From: Begonia masoniana
Lineage: Eukaryota > Streptophyta > Magnoliopsida > Cucurbitales > Begoniaceae
Length of the DNA: 64,000 nt
Assembly: GCA_022432975.1 (NCBI GenBank)
Contig: CM039502.1
Coordinates: 12,624,954 to 12,688,953 of the forward strand
Reading direction: 5' to 3'
Both the position numbers and the translations under genes were made by a program. Under the pieces are notes generated by a model. The model was given only the letters and a program-made list of their open reading frames with translations, was not told the DNA's origin and made no database searches. Below are positions 1-11,830 of this stretch, one piece after another. How positions within the stretch are numbered: position 1 is the stretch's first letter; the number at the start of each line of letters is the position of its first letter.

Positions 1-321
1 TCACATTGTATTCTCTCAGTAAACTAATCGCTAAAATGCAAGAAAACAAGACTTACCTAGGTTGAAGGAGAATCGGGCGAGAGAATCGCCTAGAGAGTTC
101 TACTGCTCGAGCTGAAAACCGAAAGAGGAAAATGAGGATAGTGGCAGCTACTCTCACTAGACTTTTCCTTAAATGTGTTATCCACTATGTAAAATCCTAA
201 TTACCATCATGTCCTCGCCTGATCATTTATTAACCTAATCAATAACTCTCCCCAACCCTTCTATAAAAGTTCATCATTAATAATAGATTAAATTTTTGGT
301 TCAATGGAACCGGGTGCTACA
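1..321 (-). repeat. 3' LTR of T1 (partial)
   Basis: Bases 1-321 align to 6886-7206, the corresponding part of the other T1 LTR, and both end in GGTGCTACA. A purine tract on the minus strand (bases 322-340, AAGGAGGG core) abuts it as expected of the polypurine tract before a 3' LTR. The rest of this LTR lies left of the window. Confidence 0.9.
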
Positions 322-355
322 ATCTACCCTCCTTAAAATAATTTGTCCTCAAAAT

Positions 356-2215
356 TCAGTACCTGAATAGTTCTGGATATTGGTCCATCATGTCCTGTTG
401 GCGCTCCCAAGTTGTCTCCTCAATGTTCTGGTTATGCCATAAGACTTTTACCAGTGGAACTTCTTTGTTGCGTAACACCTTTACTGCGTAATCTAAGATT
501 TTTACTGGTTTCTCCTCATAAGTAAGAGCAGGAAGAACTTCGATACTCTGCTGTTCCACAATCTGAGAAGGATCTCTAACACACCTCTTTAGCATGGAAA
601 CATGAAACACATTATGAATTCCCTCCAAGGAGGCTGGTAACTGAAGTTGATATGCCGACTTCCCAATTCTCTTCACGATTTGGAAAGGTCCAATATATCT
701 GGGGTTCAACTTGCCTCTTTTCCCAAATCTCACAACTCCTTTGAAAGGTGACACCTTAAGGAAAACTTCATTACCAACATTAAATTCTAATTCTCTTCGT
801 CTTTTGTCTGCATAGCTTTTCTGCCGGCTTTGAGCTGTTAAGATTCTTTGTCGAATAAGAGCAATCTTCTCCATTGTCTGCTGCACAATATCAGGACCAA
901 TCAATTGTGCTTCTCCAACCTCTTCCCAATATAATGGAGATCTGCACTTTCGTCCATACAATGCCTCGTACGGTGCCATGCCTATTGTTGCTTGAAAACT
1001 GTTATTATACGAGAATTCAATCAATGGTATATACTTACTCCAAGAACCTTGAAATTCCAGTACACATGCACGAAGCATATCCTCAAACGTTTGGATAGTT
1101 CTCTCAGATTGTCCATCAGTTTGAGGATGAAAGGCTGTGCTAAAACTAAGCTGTGTTCCCATAACCTTGTGCAAACTTTTCCAAAACTTAGATGTAAATC
1201 TGGAGTCTCGGTCTGAAACTATGGTGCTTGGAACTCCATGCAGTCTAACAACCTCGTGCACATACAACTCAGCCAATTGATCCATCGAGTATGTTATCTT
1301 CATCGGCAGAAAGTGAGCTGATTTGGTTAAACGATCAACTATTACCTAAATTGCATCGTGACCTTTTACTGTTCTAGGTAATCCTATAACAAAATCCATA
1401 GTTATTTGTTCCCATTTCCATTCGGGAACTGGTAAGGGTTGCAATGTTCCAGCAGGCCTCTGATGTTCAGCTTTGATTTGCTGGCAGACCAGACATGACT
1501 CCACATACTCCGCCACACTTCTCTTTATACCTGGCCACCAATAATGTTGCTTGAGATCTCTGTACATTTTCGTACCTCCAGGATGAACAGAAAGTCTGGA
1601 GGAATGTGCCTCAGATAGGATTTCCTTTCTAAGTTTGGTATCAGCCGGAACAAACCATCTATTTCGAAACTTGAGAATTCCATCAGCTGAGCAGTTGAAA
1701 TCCGACTTGTCAGTAGAATTTATGCACAACTTATACTTATTACATTCAACGTCATTCATTTGAATTTCCTTTATTTTCTCCAAAATAGTTGGCCTCAAAG
1801 ATATGGCCGAAAGCATGGCTGACACACTAGACACAGCTTCCAGGTTAAATTTTTGGAATTCTGTCTCTAAAGCTATCGGCATGTCTAGAGTCAATGCAGA
1901 AACTAAAGGGGTCACTCTACTCAAAGCATCAGCCACTACATTCGCCTTGCCAGGGTGGTACTTAATCTCAAAATCATAGTCTTTGACAAACTCTAACCAC
2001 CTACGTTGCCTCATATTCAGTTCTTTTTGCGTGAAAATGTATTTCAGACTTTTATGATCCGAAAATATCTCACAGGTTTGTCCATACAAGTAGTGCCTCC
2101 AAATCTTTAATGCAAAAACCACAGCAGCTAATTCTAAGTCATGTGTGGGGTAATTCTTTTCGTGTACTTTTAACTGCCTAGAAGCATAAGCTATAACCTT
2201 TCCATCCTGCATCAA
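356..2215 (-). pseudogene. T1 pol, RNase H - integrase - chromodomain part
   Basis: This is the C-terminal half of the Ty3-type polyprotein. The 1346-2215 part shows RNase H (block [20 protein letters not shown]) and the integrase HHCC zinc region ending in [20 protein letters not shown]. The 356-1303 part shows the integrase core ([15 protein letters not shown], then [11 protein letters not shown]), the [15 protein letters not shown] block and, in the last ~65 residues (about 359-550), a chromodomain with VKVLW and TWE aromatic positions. The two parts are in one frame, broken by a TAG at 1346-1348 where the family has tryptophan. Chromodomains direct integration to particular chromatin; whether this one binds histone marks cannot be told. 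Not functional. Confidence 0.92.
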
Positions 2216-3363
2216 AACACCACCAAGTCCAACCTTGGAAGCATCACAATAAATACTGAATTTACCATTTTCGATAGGAGAGTTAAAATTGGGGCATCGG
2301 TCAGTTTCTGCTTCAAGGTCTGGAAACTGGATTCACATTTATCAGTCTAATTATACTTCACATTTTTCCTTGCTAACATAGTAAGGGGTGTGACAATCTT
2401 TGAAAATCCCTCGATGAATTTTCTATAATACCCTGCTAATCCAAGGAAACTTCGGATATCAGTGGCATTCTTCGGTTGAGGTCATTCCTTAACTGATTGA
2501 ACCTTGGCTGGATCTATAGATATCCCGTCTCCAGAGATCACATGACCAAGAAAGTGAACTCTGTCCAACCAAAACTCACACTTAGAAAATTTGGCGTAAA
2601 GTTGGTGTTGCCTCAGCAATCCTAACACCAAGTTTAGGTGTCATGCATGCTCCTCCTTAGTTTTAGAATAGACTAGAATGTCGTCAATGAATACAATGAC
2701 AAACTTGTCCAAATACTCGTGAAACACCCTATTCATAAGATCCATGAAGGCTGCTGGCGCATTTGTCAAACCAAAAGACATAACCAAAAACTCATAATGT
2801 CTATACCTTGTGCGAAAGGCAGTTTTTGGGATATCTTCAGATTTAACCTTCAACTGGTAATAACCAGACCTAAGGTCAATTTTAGAGAAAACTCTTGCAC
2901 CTTTAAGCTGATCAAATAAATCATCAATCCTCGGCAGTGGATACTTGTTCTTGACAGTTAGCTTATTCAATTCTCTATAGTCTATGCACATACGCATTGA
3001 TCCATCCTTCTTTTTGACAAAAAGGACAGGTGCACCCCATGGTGAAAAGCTAGGGCGTATGAACCCCTTCTCCAACAAATCCTCTAACTGTTTCTTCAAC
3101 TCTTTAAGTTCTGCTGGTGCTAGTCTATATGGATTCTTAGATACTGGCTCAGCGCCGGGGTAAACATCTACTACAAATTCAATTTTCCTATCTGGTGGCA
3201 AACCAGGAAGGTCATCTAGAAATACTTCTGGAAAATCTTGGACAACTAAAACATTTTCGGGGCTTGATTTTTCTACTGTTTGTGTGTCTAAAACACTGGC
3301 CAAAAAACACAAATACTCTCTGCAAGGGGAGGGTCTACAACTAACAGAAGTCATTACAGTCAT
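2216..3363 (-). pseudogene. T1 pol, reverse transcriptase part
   Basis: The RT palm and fingers are clear: [20 protein letters not shown], then [10 protein letters not shown], the SFGLTNAPA block, and the catalytic FIDDILVYS (near 2670-2680), a Y/F-x-DD active site. The frame is then interrupted by TGA at 2641-2643 (an arginine CGA position), TGA at 2482-2484 and TAG at 2347-2349 (tryptophan positions). The thumb/connection blocks continue past them, for example FLGHVISG and RSFLGLAGYYRKFI. A one-base frame change near 2280 separates it from the RNase H part. The element cannot make its own RT. Confidence 0.92.
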
Positions 3364-3398
3364 TTCCTTATTCTTCTTCAGGGCTTGGAAAGTATGGT

Positions 3399-4874
3399 TT
3401 AAACCACTAGGGGGTGAAAACTAACAATTCCAGTTCTACAATCTATAGTGGCATAATGCTTAAACAACCAATCCATTCCTAGGATCACATCAAATCCCAT
3501 TATGTCCATAACAATAAGATCAGCAGGCAAATTCATGTTCCCTACTAACACCACACTATCAGGCATCATTTGACTGGAGTGCATGTGCTCACCAGAAGGT
3601 AATGCTACGTTGTACACATGCTCAGAAGGAGTAAACCGTACATCTAACTTATCAGCAAATGCAGAGGCTATAAAAGAATGAGTTGCACCCGAATCTATCA
3701 AAGTAAAAGCAGGTACAGAGTTAATCAATACAGTACCTGACACTACAACAGGCTGGTCCTCATCACCTGACTCCATCATGGAGAATATTCTTGGCTTAAT
3801 CCTAGCAGGGCCACCCTTCAAAGCTGGGCAGTCTCTGTTGACATGGCCAACCTTGTTACAATGGAAGCATCGAACGATCCGGAGCTTTGGGCAATCCTTG
3901 TACAAGTGTCCAACCTTTTCGCAGTTGAAGCACTTACCCGATCCAAATCTACACTCGCCCGAGTGATTCTTCGAACACTTTGGGCACTGAGGAAACGTCT
4001 TGGTATCTGGTGCCTTCTTTCCTACCCCTTGGCTGTGCTGGCCTTCATTGGACCTCTTCACTCCTCTCTGCGGCGGTGGTTGAACAAACTTTCTCGGGGT
4101 TTCCTTTAGTCCAGCACATTTCAATTCAGCTTCTTCCACCTCCAATGCTGTGGACACAACATCACTGAAGGGCAAACCTTTATAACCAGAAATCTTGACC
4201 CCTCCGTACATTTCTGGTTTCAGTCCATTCATGAATTGAAACACCTTATCTTCATTTCGGTGAATAAAGTGTCCAGCGAATCTAGACAGGGACTCAAATT
4301 GTCTAACTTACTCAGCCACAGACCCTGTCTGCTTCAAGTTCAAAAACTCTACCTTCTTTGCTGCCTGGACTGTGCTATTAAAATATTTGTCATAGAAGAT
4401 GTCCTTAAACTGTGACCAAGTCATAGTCAGAATGTCACTGGTGGTCTCAATTGTCTCCCACCAAAGCTGGGCGTCTCCAGCAAAATGAAAGGTCGCCAGG
4501 GTGACCTTGTCTCCTTCTCCGACGTTGGCACATCGGAGCATGCTTTCAACCTTCCTCAACCACTCTTCAGCAACAATCGGGTTATATGATTTTCCATCAA
4601 ACGTGGATGGTTGAAGCTTTCGGAATCGATCTCCTGAATGCTCATTGCTAGAACCTGAGTTGGCACTCCCTTGTACCTCTCGGTTCAGTAACACCCCCAA
4701 CTGATCGGACTGCTGATGCACTAAGTCTGTTTGCTGACGTACCAAGTCTGTTAATTGTCTGATAACACTAGATTCCTCCTCACTCCTCAAGTTTGGCATT
4801 TCCCTCGGTATCCTAGGTCTCCCTGGGCGTTTGGCCATTAAACTCACTTCCTGTACAAGGTTAACTATGTTCAT
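3399..4874 (-). pseudogene. T1 gag - protease
   Basis: Gag runs from ATG at 4874 (a second candidate ATG, start of MAKRPGRPRIPRE, is at 4838). It has a glutamine-rich coiled segment, then the capsid-like block FHFAGDAQLWWE, two CX2CX4HX4C zinc knuckles (CFNCEKVGHLYKDC and CFHCNKVGHVNRDC) and an aspartic protease with LIDSGATHSFIA. A TAA at 4308-4310 divides the reading frame inside gag. The protease frame ends at 3399 before RT, with a small frame change near 3410. Gag packages the RNA and PR processes the polyprotein; both are broken here. Confidence 0.92.
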
Positions 4875-4979
4875 AAATATCTAATTACTGAGGCTAACAT
4901 AAACACTTACAGTTGTTGGAGTACTTCCATGCGACGATTGGTACTGATGAGTAATCTTTTGAACGGTTTAACTGAATGT

Positions 4980-4990
4980 CTCTGATACCA
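4980..4990 (-). other. Primer binding site of T1
   Basis: Minus-strand TGGTATCAGAG, the complement of the initiator Met tRNA 3' end, lies three bases downstream of the 5' LTR. This fixes the element's orientation and the LTR edge at 4994. Confidence 0.85.
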
Positions 4991-4993
4991 TAC

Positions 4994-7206
4994 TGTAACG
5001 CCCCGAGTTATCTGAACCCGGTTCGTCACACCATGCCCGTACATGACTAAAAATTTCAACCGTATTATTTTTTTTTAAAACTTGCAGCGGAAATCATCTA
5101 AGTAAAAATAGAGTTAAACAAAACTATTGTACAATGCTTGAATACTCAGTTAGAATTTTGGGGAATAATCGGCAAAAGGAATAAAGGATTAAATCGCAAA
5201 ACACTTCATAAGTTTCAAAAGTCAAACGCATCGCCCGCTGAACAAAGTCAACAAAAGGGGTTGAAGCAGAAAATGGAAGACATCATCCGGTGGCAAAACG
5301 ACAAAATGCACTCTACATCTTCCGATGACGTCAGCCAGATGATTTCCTTCATCCGATCGACTTTGTTCTACATCCACCGGTGACTAAACGACAAAATACT
5401 CTCTACACCTTCCGATGACATCAGCACGCATCTGCCGATGAATTTACTGAGACATCATCCGATAGACTTAAACCTACACCTTCCGATGACGTCAGCACGC
5501 ATCTGCTGATGAGTTTACTGAGACATCATCCGATAGACTTAAACCTACACCTTCCGATGACGTCAGCATGCATCTGCTGATGAGTTTACTGAGACATCAT
5601 CCGATAGACTTAAACCTACACCTTCCGATGACATCAGCACGCATCTGCCGATGAGTTTACTGAGACATCATCCGATAGACTTAAACCTACACCTTCCGAT
5701 GACGTAAACTGCATACGCCAATCACTAAACGACAAACTCTCTACTTACATCTTCCGATAAAACAAGTTACATATACCGATCACTAAACGACAAAGTTTGT
5801 TCTATATCATCCGATAGCTTCAACTGAAGACATCTTCCGATAGACAACAGAACAACAACTTAACCTACAGAAAAGAATTTACTCACTTCACTGAAACCAT
5901 TCAAAAACATTTCAAACCATTACATTACTAAAAATTCAGTGAGTGCCAATATTAAATCCCAACAGAACACTATTATAAAAAAAAAAGAAACTCAAAAACG
6001 TATTCAAAACATCAGAATCACTTCTGTCATGAAAACTCAACAAATTTAAATTGAAACACTGTCAACTAAACTTTCAGATTATTGACACCAGTTAACCCGC
6101 CTCATCAGTTTACCAGGCCGAAACATGAATGTGCTCCTCCAACCAGCCTATCCCTTAGTGAACTCAGAGAATTCACCTGTAATATCCTCAACACCTACAT
6201 CACAAAACTCATCTATTAGCCTAATGCTAAGTAAGTAAAGCAGTAATGAAATACATTGCTGAAACATAAATTCCTAAACATGCAATTTCTACTTTCTCAT
6301 CTCAGTTGCATACACATACGTTCATAAACTGATCTGATCCCTTGGTTCCCTTGGGAGTGGGATCAATTCTCCCAATGTCATACATCCTCTACTCGATTAA
6401 GGGGCGGATGAATTCCCTTAATAGCTGATCTGATCTAATGGTTCCCTTGGGAGTGGGATCAATTCTCCCAATGTCATACATCCTCTACTCGATTAAGGGG
6501 CAGATTAGTTCCCTTAATAGTTTATCTGTCACATTCAGTTCATACCTTACCATTCTTACATGGAAATTCATTTTCGTAGTCTTTCAAAAACATGATGCAT
6601 GACATACAAAATCATTCACAAAATGCACAACCCTACTGTTTTGTGATGTAGGCCCGAAGGCACATGCATACTTTACTTACCTGGCTCTCCTGGAAATGCT
6701 CGGTTACAACTGCTCCAAAACTCGCTCACCTAAGGTCATGACAGTACGTTAATCCAACTCTTACTAAACCTTACCAAAAATCAATAATATGTTTGAGGAA
6801 ATCGATTTGAAACTCTACTACCCGTGCATTCCCATTTATCACCAAGAACCTGAACCCACCCTCAATCACAGAAACCTCGAAATCTTCACATTGTATTCTC
6901 TCAGTAAACTAATCGCTAAAATGCAAGAAAACAAGACTTACCTAGGTTGAAGGAGAATCGGGCGAGAGAATCGCCTAGAGAGTTCTACTGCTCGAGCTGA
7001 AAACCGAAAGAGGAAAATGGGGATAGTGGCGGCTACTCTCACTGGACTGTTCCTTAAATGTGCTATCCACTTTGTAAAATCCTAATTACCATCATGCCCT
7101 CGCCTGATCATTTATTAACCTAATCAATAACTTTCCACAACCCTTCTATAAAAGTTCATCATTAATAATAGATTAAATTTTTAGTTCAATGGAACCGGGT
7201 GCTACA
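4994..7206 (-). repeat. 5' LTR of T1 (about 2.2 kb)
   Basis: On the plus strand it starts TGTAACGCCCCGAG and ends GGTGCTACA, so the minus-strand LTR is TG..CA. It is next to the primer site at 4980-4990. It contains a 71-bp tandem array (5406-5710), three exact copies of the 13-mer ACTAAACGACAAA (5383, 5724, 5782), three TGACGTCA palindromes (about 5326, 5487, 5558), and a ~100-bp direct repeat around 6335-6530 based on TTCCCTTGGGAGTGGGATC. The same LTR family reappears at 62075. Confidence 0.9.
5406..5710. repeat. 71-bp tandem array in the T1 LTR
   Basis: Four full units start at 5406, 5477, 5548 and 5619 and a partial one at 5690, a spacing of exactly 71 bases. Each unit has CACCTTCCGATGAC, a GCATCTGCYGATG block and ACATCATCCGATAGAC. 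Units differ by only a few bases, mainly at CpG sites (GACGTC/GACATC). It is an LTR-internal minisatellite built from CATC..GATG-type modules. Confidence 0.92.
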
Positions 7207-8509
7207 CCACGCCACCATCCACAATGCTGCTCCAGGACTAAGACTCTGAATCAGAACCCATAACATAATCATCCAGGAAGTCCTAACCCCCTTAGTTTTA
7301 TTTTGCTTTAATTTCTTTTTTCTGAACTTCATTTGTTTGGCAGTGGGGACACTGCCAATTTTTAAGTGTGGGGGTGCATGCATGTTTAGTCTTGTGTTTA
7401 ATTTGGATTTCTGGAAGTTTAGTGTTGATTGTTTAATGTGGATGCTTAGTTTCTGTTTAATTTGAGTGCTTGAAAATTGTTTAGAATGTTTAGTCTTGTG
7501 CTCAAGGTTGTTTAAGTTCGTTGTCCTATTTTCTTTGTTCTGTTTGGTTTATAGTGTTCTGTTTTTATAGATTATTCATGATAAAAAACAGTGAATTTGA
7601 AAAATGAAGAAAAGTGAATTTTCCTAATATCTTTTAGTTTAGTGAGTTATTGAATAATATCATTATCACACATTATTAGAAATTAATTAAGATTTGTTCC
7701 CATAAGCTTAGTTGTTCCTAACACATAAACTCCTTATTGGTTGCTTAGGAATATCATCATTTCTAGACATTACAATTATATCTAAGTGTCAATAATTTAG
7801 TGTTTGATGAAAGAAATTAGCAATGAAAGACTTCTTCTAAAACAAAAATAAAAATAATATATAATAAATAATAAGTTTGGGGTTATTACTATAGAAAAAA
7901 AAAAAAATTGCAACTTCCTAATCTACTTTCAATTTCGAGTGAGCTTTTTGGATACTCGATGGGTAGAAATAAATTGGAGGAACTTTGGGAGGAACTCCGT
8001 TGCATAATTTTTTTGGTTATACTCCTCTATTTTATATATGAGTATATATCTTGAGGTGACATTACTGAGTAATCGGAGGACTTCATCACCAATGTTGTCA
8101 ATCGCGTAAAAAGGTAGTATGACTTAAAGATAAAGTCAATGCTAAAAATCATCATTGTGTAACCCCTTTACTTATTTATAAAAAAAAAAAAGAAGAAAAA
8201 ATCTTTGAAAGCTAATGGATTTAGGAAAAGCGTTAAAGAGTTGACACTCTATGATATATATTGTGATTTCTAGTTTTGATTATTGAACTTAGCAATTCAA
8301 ATGGAGTTTGAACACACACACTTTTTAAAAATTAGTTTATTGGGAATTAAATCTATATTGATTGCTTTTAATTGTGATAGTGAAATTTTTCAATAATTTA
8401 CGAGTTACGAGATATTTCGGAAATTACATCAATTTTTAATGTTACTTTGGGAACTTATTTTTGTTGTGTATCACTCGAGGACAAGTAATGGTTTAAGTTT
8501 GGGGGTATT
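7207..8509 (+). mobile_element. 3' non-coding internal region of a Tat-like Ty3 element
   Basis: No coding frame is seen. The text contains a purine stretch TTTTAAGTGTGGGGGTG near 7358 and ends in ATCACTCGAGGACAAGTAATG followed by TTTAAGTTTGGGGGT, a polypurine tract just before the LTR at 8510. These are features I associate with Tat/Athila-type plant Ty3 elements. The coding part must lie left of the T1 insertion, outside the window. Clade assignment is by resemblance of non-coding signals only. Confidence 0.6.
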
Positions 8510-10162
8510 TGATGACTCTTATTTTAGAGTCATTTGATGCTAATTTTACATAAGAAAACTTATATGAATTGAGTGATGCAATAATAAATTAGTATGAATT
8601 TACTGCAATTGCTATATAATGTTGCAGCATTAGTGCTTTGATTGAATTTAATATATTTCATTCAGATTATCTGTTAAAATCATAATTTTTCTCTTCAGCT
8701 GAATTTTATATTTTTATATTTGAATGTAATTTTATTAGAGGGAAAGTCAAATTCAAAAGTTGAAGATTATGGAGAGAGAGGAATCAAATCAAGAAAAATC
8801 GGGAAATTTGTTGCTTTGAATATGGAACATAATAAATGGGTATTATTTGGCTGCAGAATTAATAAGGAAAAATGTAGAGACAAACGCAGCGGTAGATGGA
8901 CTAAACGACAAAAACCAGTGGAAGATGTGAAGAAAACAAAGAAAAGCTGGGCAGCGGATGATTTAAAGAAAGGGCAGTAAAAGTTGGGCAGCGGAAGAAG
9001 CTGAAAGAAATAAAAAATAGGGCAGCAGAAAAAGACAAAATTCGGCGGTAGATGCTGAAAGAAGAAAATAGAAGATGGTCACTGGGCAGCGGAAGACGTG
9101 ATGAGGGGGCAGCACTAAAAGACAAAACTAGGGAAAATGCTGAAAGAAAAGAAATAAAAAGGGCAACGGAAGAAGGCTAAATAAAGGCAGCACTAAAAGA
9201 CAAAACAACAAGGAGAGAGAGAAAAGTCATCCTGGAAAAGGAAAACGAGGTGGAGCAATTAAATAAAAAATAGATTGGAGAGAGAAAGAGAGGATTGCAT
9301 GCAGAAAAAGAAGGGATACTTTTCAAAAAAATAAATATACTACGAGGAAGGCAGAGAGCCTGACTGCTTGTTGGAGAAGGAGCTCTGAACAGAGGAGGAG
9401 AACGATGACATTGCTGAATTTTCTTCTTCTTCTTCTTCTTTATTACTATTTTTATGTTATTGAAAACTTTATTTTTATTTAATATTGTTATCATGATTTT
9501 AGGCTAAATTTTATTATCTTGGTTAGGACGATAGTACTCGTTACGATTTTTGCTACGATCTTTGTTTTGTTATGCAATTGTCTATTGAACAATTATTTGT
9601 GATATTTCTTGCTAAGTCAAATCATATCAATAGATAGGTTGACGATTCATGTTTATATTATATCGATAGATAGATATAAATTCTTAGATGCATAAATAAT
9701 TAATTGGATTAAATTGTTACAACGTGGTTAACATTAATTCAATTGGCAATAAGAATGGGACAAATCTGAAATTCAATATTAGTTACATTCATTCTAGGTC
9801 GAAGGAAATTCTAATTTGAATTTATCTAGGCAATTCGAAAGAATCTTAGATTATTTAATTCTTGCTGTTCATAGACAATGCTGCAGAGCATTACCAGAGA
9901 ATCAGTAGTGAAATTATCGTAACGAAGAAATCGATCCTAGCCAAGGCCTTCTTTTATCGTTTTTACCTCGTTTACTCTGATTTACTTTGTTTCATCGTCA
10001 TTCTAATTTTATTTCTATTCATTTATCATCCTAATATTTTTATAAGATTTTTATAGCAATTTACATACAATTAAAAATATCTTCGTGGGATCGATACTTT
10101 ACTTACTCATTACTTCGTTAGCGACACGTGCACTTGCGTGTAAGTGTGTAATATCACTAACA
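8510..10162 (+). repeat. 3' LTR of the Tat-like Ty3 element
   Basis: It begins TGATGACTCTTATTTTAGAG directly after the polypurine tract and ends near CACTAACA. Just before the end is the TCGTGGGATCGATACTTTAC / CGTGCACTTGCGTG text typical of the 3' end of such plant LTRs. The right edge is uncertain by a few bases because the partner LTR and target duplication are not visible. Inside are repeated GGGCAGCGGAAGA-like modules (8990-9180) and one exact ACTAAACGACAAA at 8900. Confidence 0.65.
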
Positions 10163-10918
10163 TATACCAGCAGCATTGGCTCTCAAATTGTTTACCGCCA
10201 GTTAAAAACAAGCATTCCATTCAGTCAATCACTTTTAAATTGAAGAACAAATTAACAATAAGAAATTGACGTCATTAAGTAGAAAGAATCTGACATTATT
10301 TACAAAGTACAACGCTAACCAGGCAAATAAATATAAATGATAACTCAATAAAAAGTTGGTCTAGTCACTTGGATCATTGCATACTAAAGTGAATTATCGC
10401 AGTTATCAGAGAATAACTTGGACAATTATTAAAATTTTGTAAAAACCCCTTAAGCATTAATGTTCGAAAATGTTAATGTAAATAGGCAGAAAGATGCCAA
10501 ACAACCAACAATGAAAAAACAACAGTCATAGTTGATAGTTGTAAAGGATAATGACAACTGTCGATGACATAATCTTGCTGTCTGTCTGCGGTAATAAGAA
10601 GACAATACGCAAATGACTTACTAACCATGAATTGCAAATATAAATAACAAATAACCTATCACACTCCAGCCAAAGAACTATCAAGCCGTCTCACACCCAA
10701 AATCTCTCAAGAACTTAGCATGAATATCCTAGTAGTCCCAAAAGAAACAAGAAGTGCATACGTTAAAAGTTACTCAAACTACTAGCAGAAAGTGTAACTG
10801 AAATAACCCAGTGATAAGTAACCAAAAAACTGGTTAGATTCTTCACCTAGTATCTTTAACTAACACAGAGAAATTATCTGCCAGTAGTGGTGTAGCTCAG
10901 AATTAATCAAGCACTTGC
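10163..10918. other. Intergenic, nothing recognisable
   Basis: AT-rich single-copy-looking sequence between the Tat-like LTR and the ARS1-like exon. No ORF of coding character, RNA gene or repeat could be recognised. It could be former intron of the gene fragment at 10919, but no second exon was found. Confidence 0.5.
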
Positions 10919-11007
10919 CTGACCAAAGGGGAATCAATGCGCTTATCCTTCTTCTGAGCATTCAATTTAGAATGAAACAGCGCCTTTTTCCTAGCTTGAG
11001 CATGCAT
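10919..11007 (-). pseudogene. Stray first exon resembling ARS1/ZNF830 (nuclear zinc-finger protein)
   Basis: An ATG at 11007 opens 29 codons plus two bases, including KLNAQKKDKRIDSPLV. I recognise this as like the N-terminus of plant ARS1/ZNF830-type C2H2 proteins (nuclear proteins linked to ABA/ROS response and splicing). The exon ends at AG|GCAAGT, a GC-type splice donor at 10918. The expected next exon, with the C2H2 finger, was not found in the ~750 bases to the left, where the Tat-like LTR begins. The best reading is a truncated or transposed gene fragment; an intact gene with a very long intron reaching beyond the window is less likely. Confidence 0.4.
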
Positions 11008-11224
11008 TCCTTCTAATTCTTACACTAACTTCCGATTACAAAAATTAATCAACTTCTGCTTCAAAACCTGATACCAAGTGATAATTTCGGGACAATAGTT
11101 AGCAGAAAATCAAATCAACGAGAAGAAAAACTTGATTTTCACCTTCAAAACATGGTAACGATCTGCGAGAATGGAAAAGAAAAATATGCTTTTAATCCTT
11201 ACAGTATCTCTCCTGCTACATAGA

Positions 11225-11830
11225 GCTAAGCCCACTCTCGAAGAGCAAGATCTCACTCCAAGAATTATTCATTGGAGCGGGATCTCACTCCATAATTGTT
11301 CTCTCTTAAACAGCTTACTTTTGCTCTAAAATATTAGTGAATATATGAGAAAACATACCAAATGATTACAATTTTTTCTAAAATTTTTCTCGTATCTCTA
11401 TCATATTGTGAGAAGACAATAGGAAAAATTTGATCTTTTCTTAAGGCTTTTACGATTTATAATAATATTTGTACATTTTTTTACGAAATAATTCATTAAA
11501 ATTACATAGGTTATTAACAAATTATGAGACTTTTTATATTGTCTTCACATGATATGGTGGACATGTGGTAAACATTTCAAGAAGATATGATATTGTTTGA
11601 TATATTTTCTGAGCTAGCTAACGAGTTCCGACTCAAGAATAATTCTGGAGCGGGATCTCCCTCCAGAGAACAATTTTGAGAGCATGAGCCCGCTCATCGA
11701 TACCGGGTTCCCGATGATGGTTATTTTGTTAACAAAAGTATGGTTTAAAGGCGATTTTGTTAACGAATATAGTTTAAATGTGAGTTTATTAGTGACCTCG
11801 TAGTTTAGAAGATTTTATCTTTACCAAAAA
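11225..11830. repeat. Degenerate inverted-repeat (foldback) element remains
   Basis: Outer arms near 11245-11310 and 11634-11690 are imperfect inverted copies around GAATAATTCT and GGAGCGGGATCT. The core 11335-11610 is itself a loose palindrome and resembles the core of the hairpin element at 49748-50670 (shared GTGG.ACATGTGGTAAA.ATTTCAAG). The right part (11720-11830, GTTAACGAATATAGTTTAAA) resembles the arm of the element at 48328-48820. No target duplication was found. Confidence 0.4.

Larger units (their letters stand above)
1..7206 (-). mobile_element. Ty3/gypsy chromovirus T1 (Tekay/Del-like), decayed, 5' LTR to truncated 3' LTR
   Basis: Read on the minus strand the order is 5' LTR (7206-4994), tRNA primer site, gag, protease, RT, RNase H, integrase with a C-terminal chromodomain, then 3' LTR (321 to the window edge). 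The order PR-RT-RH-IN and the chromodomain place it in the chromovirus branch of Ty3/gypsy; long LTRs and the chromodomain type suggest Tekay/Del. The LTR ends are TG..CA. Over the 321 bases visible in both LTRs I count about ten differences, so it is not recent. Gag-pol carries at least seven disabling lesions. It sits within the 3' region of another Ty3 element that continues at 7207, so it is a nested insertion; its left target duplication is outside the window. Confidence 0.93.

Noticed and set aside
5406..5710. Regular direct repeats resembling a CRISPR array
   Set aside because: The whole 71-bp unit repeats with no unique spacers, inside a plant LTR; it is a minisatellite.
9177..9494. 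Minus-strand ORF of 105 aa in the Tat-like LTR
   Set aside because: Low-complexity serine/phenylalanine text from purine-rich repeats within an LTR; no coding signature.
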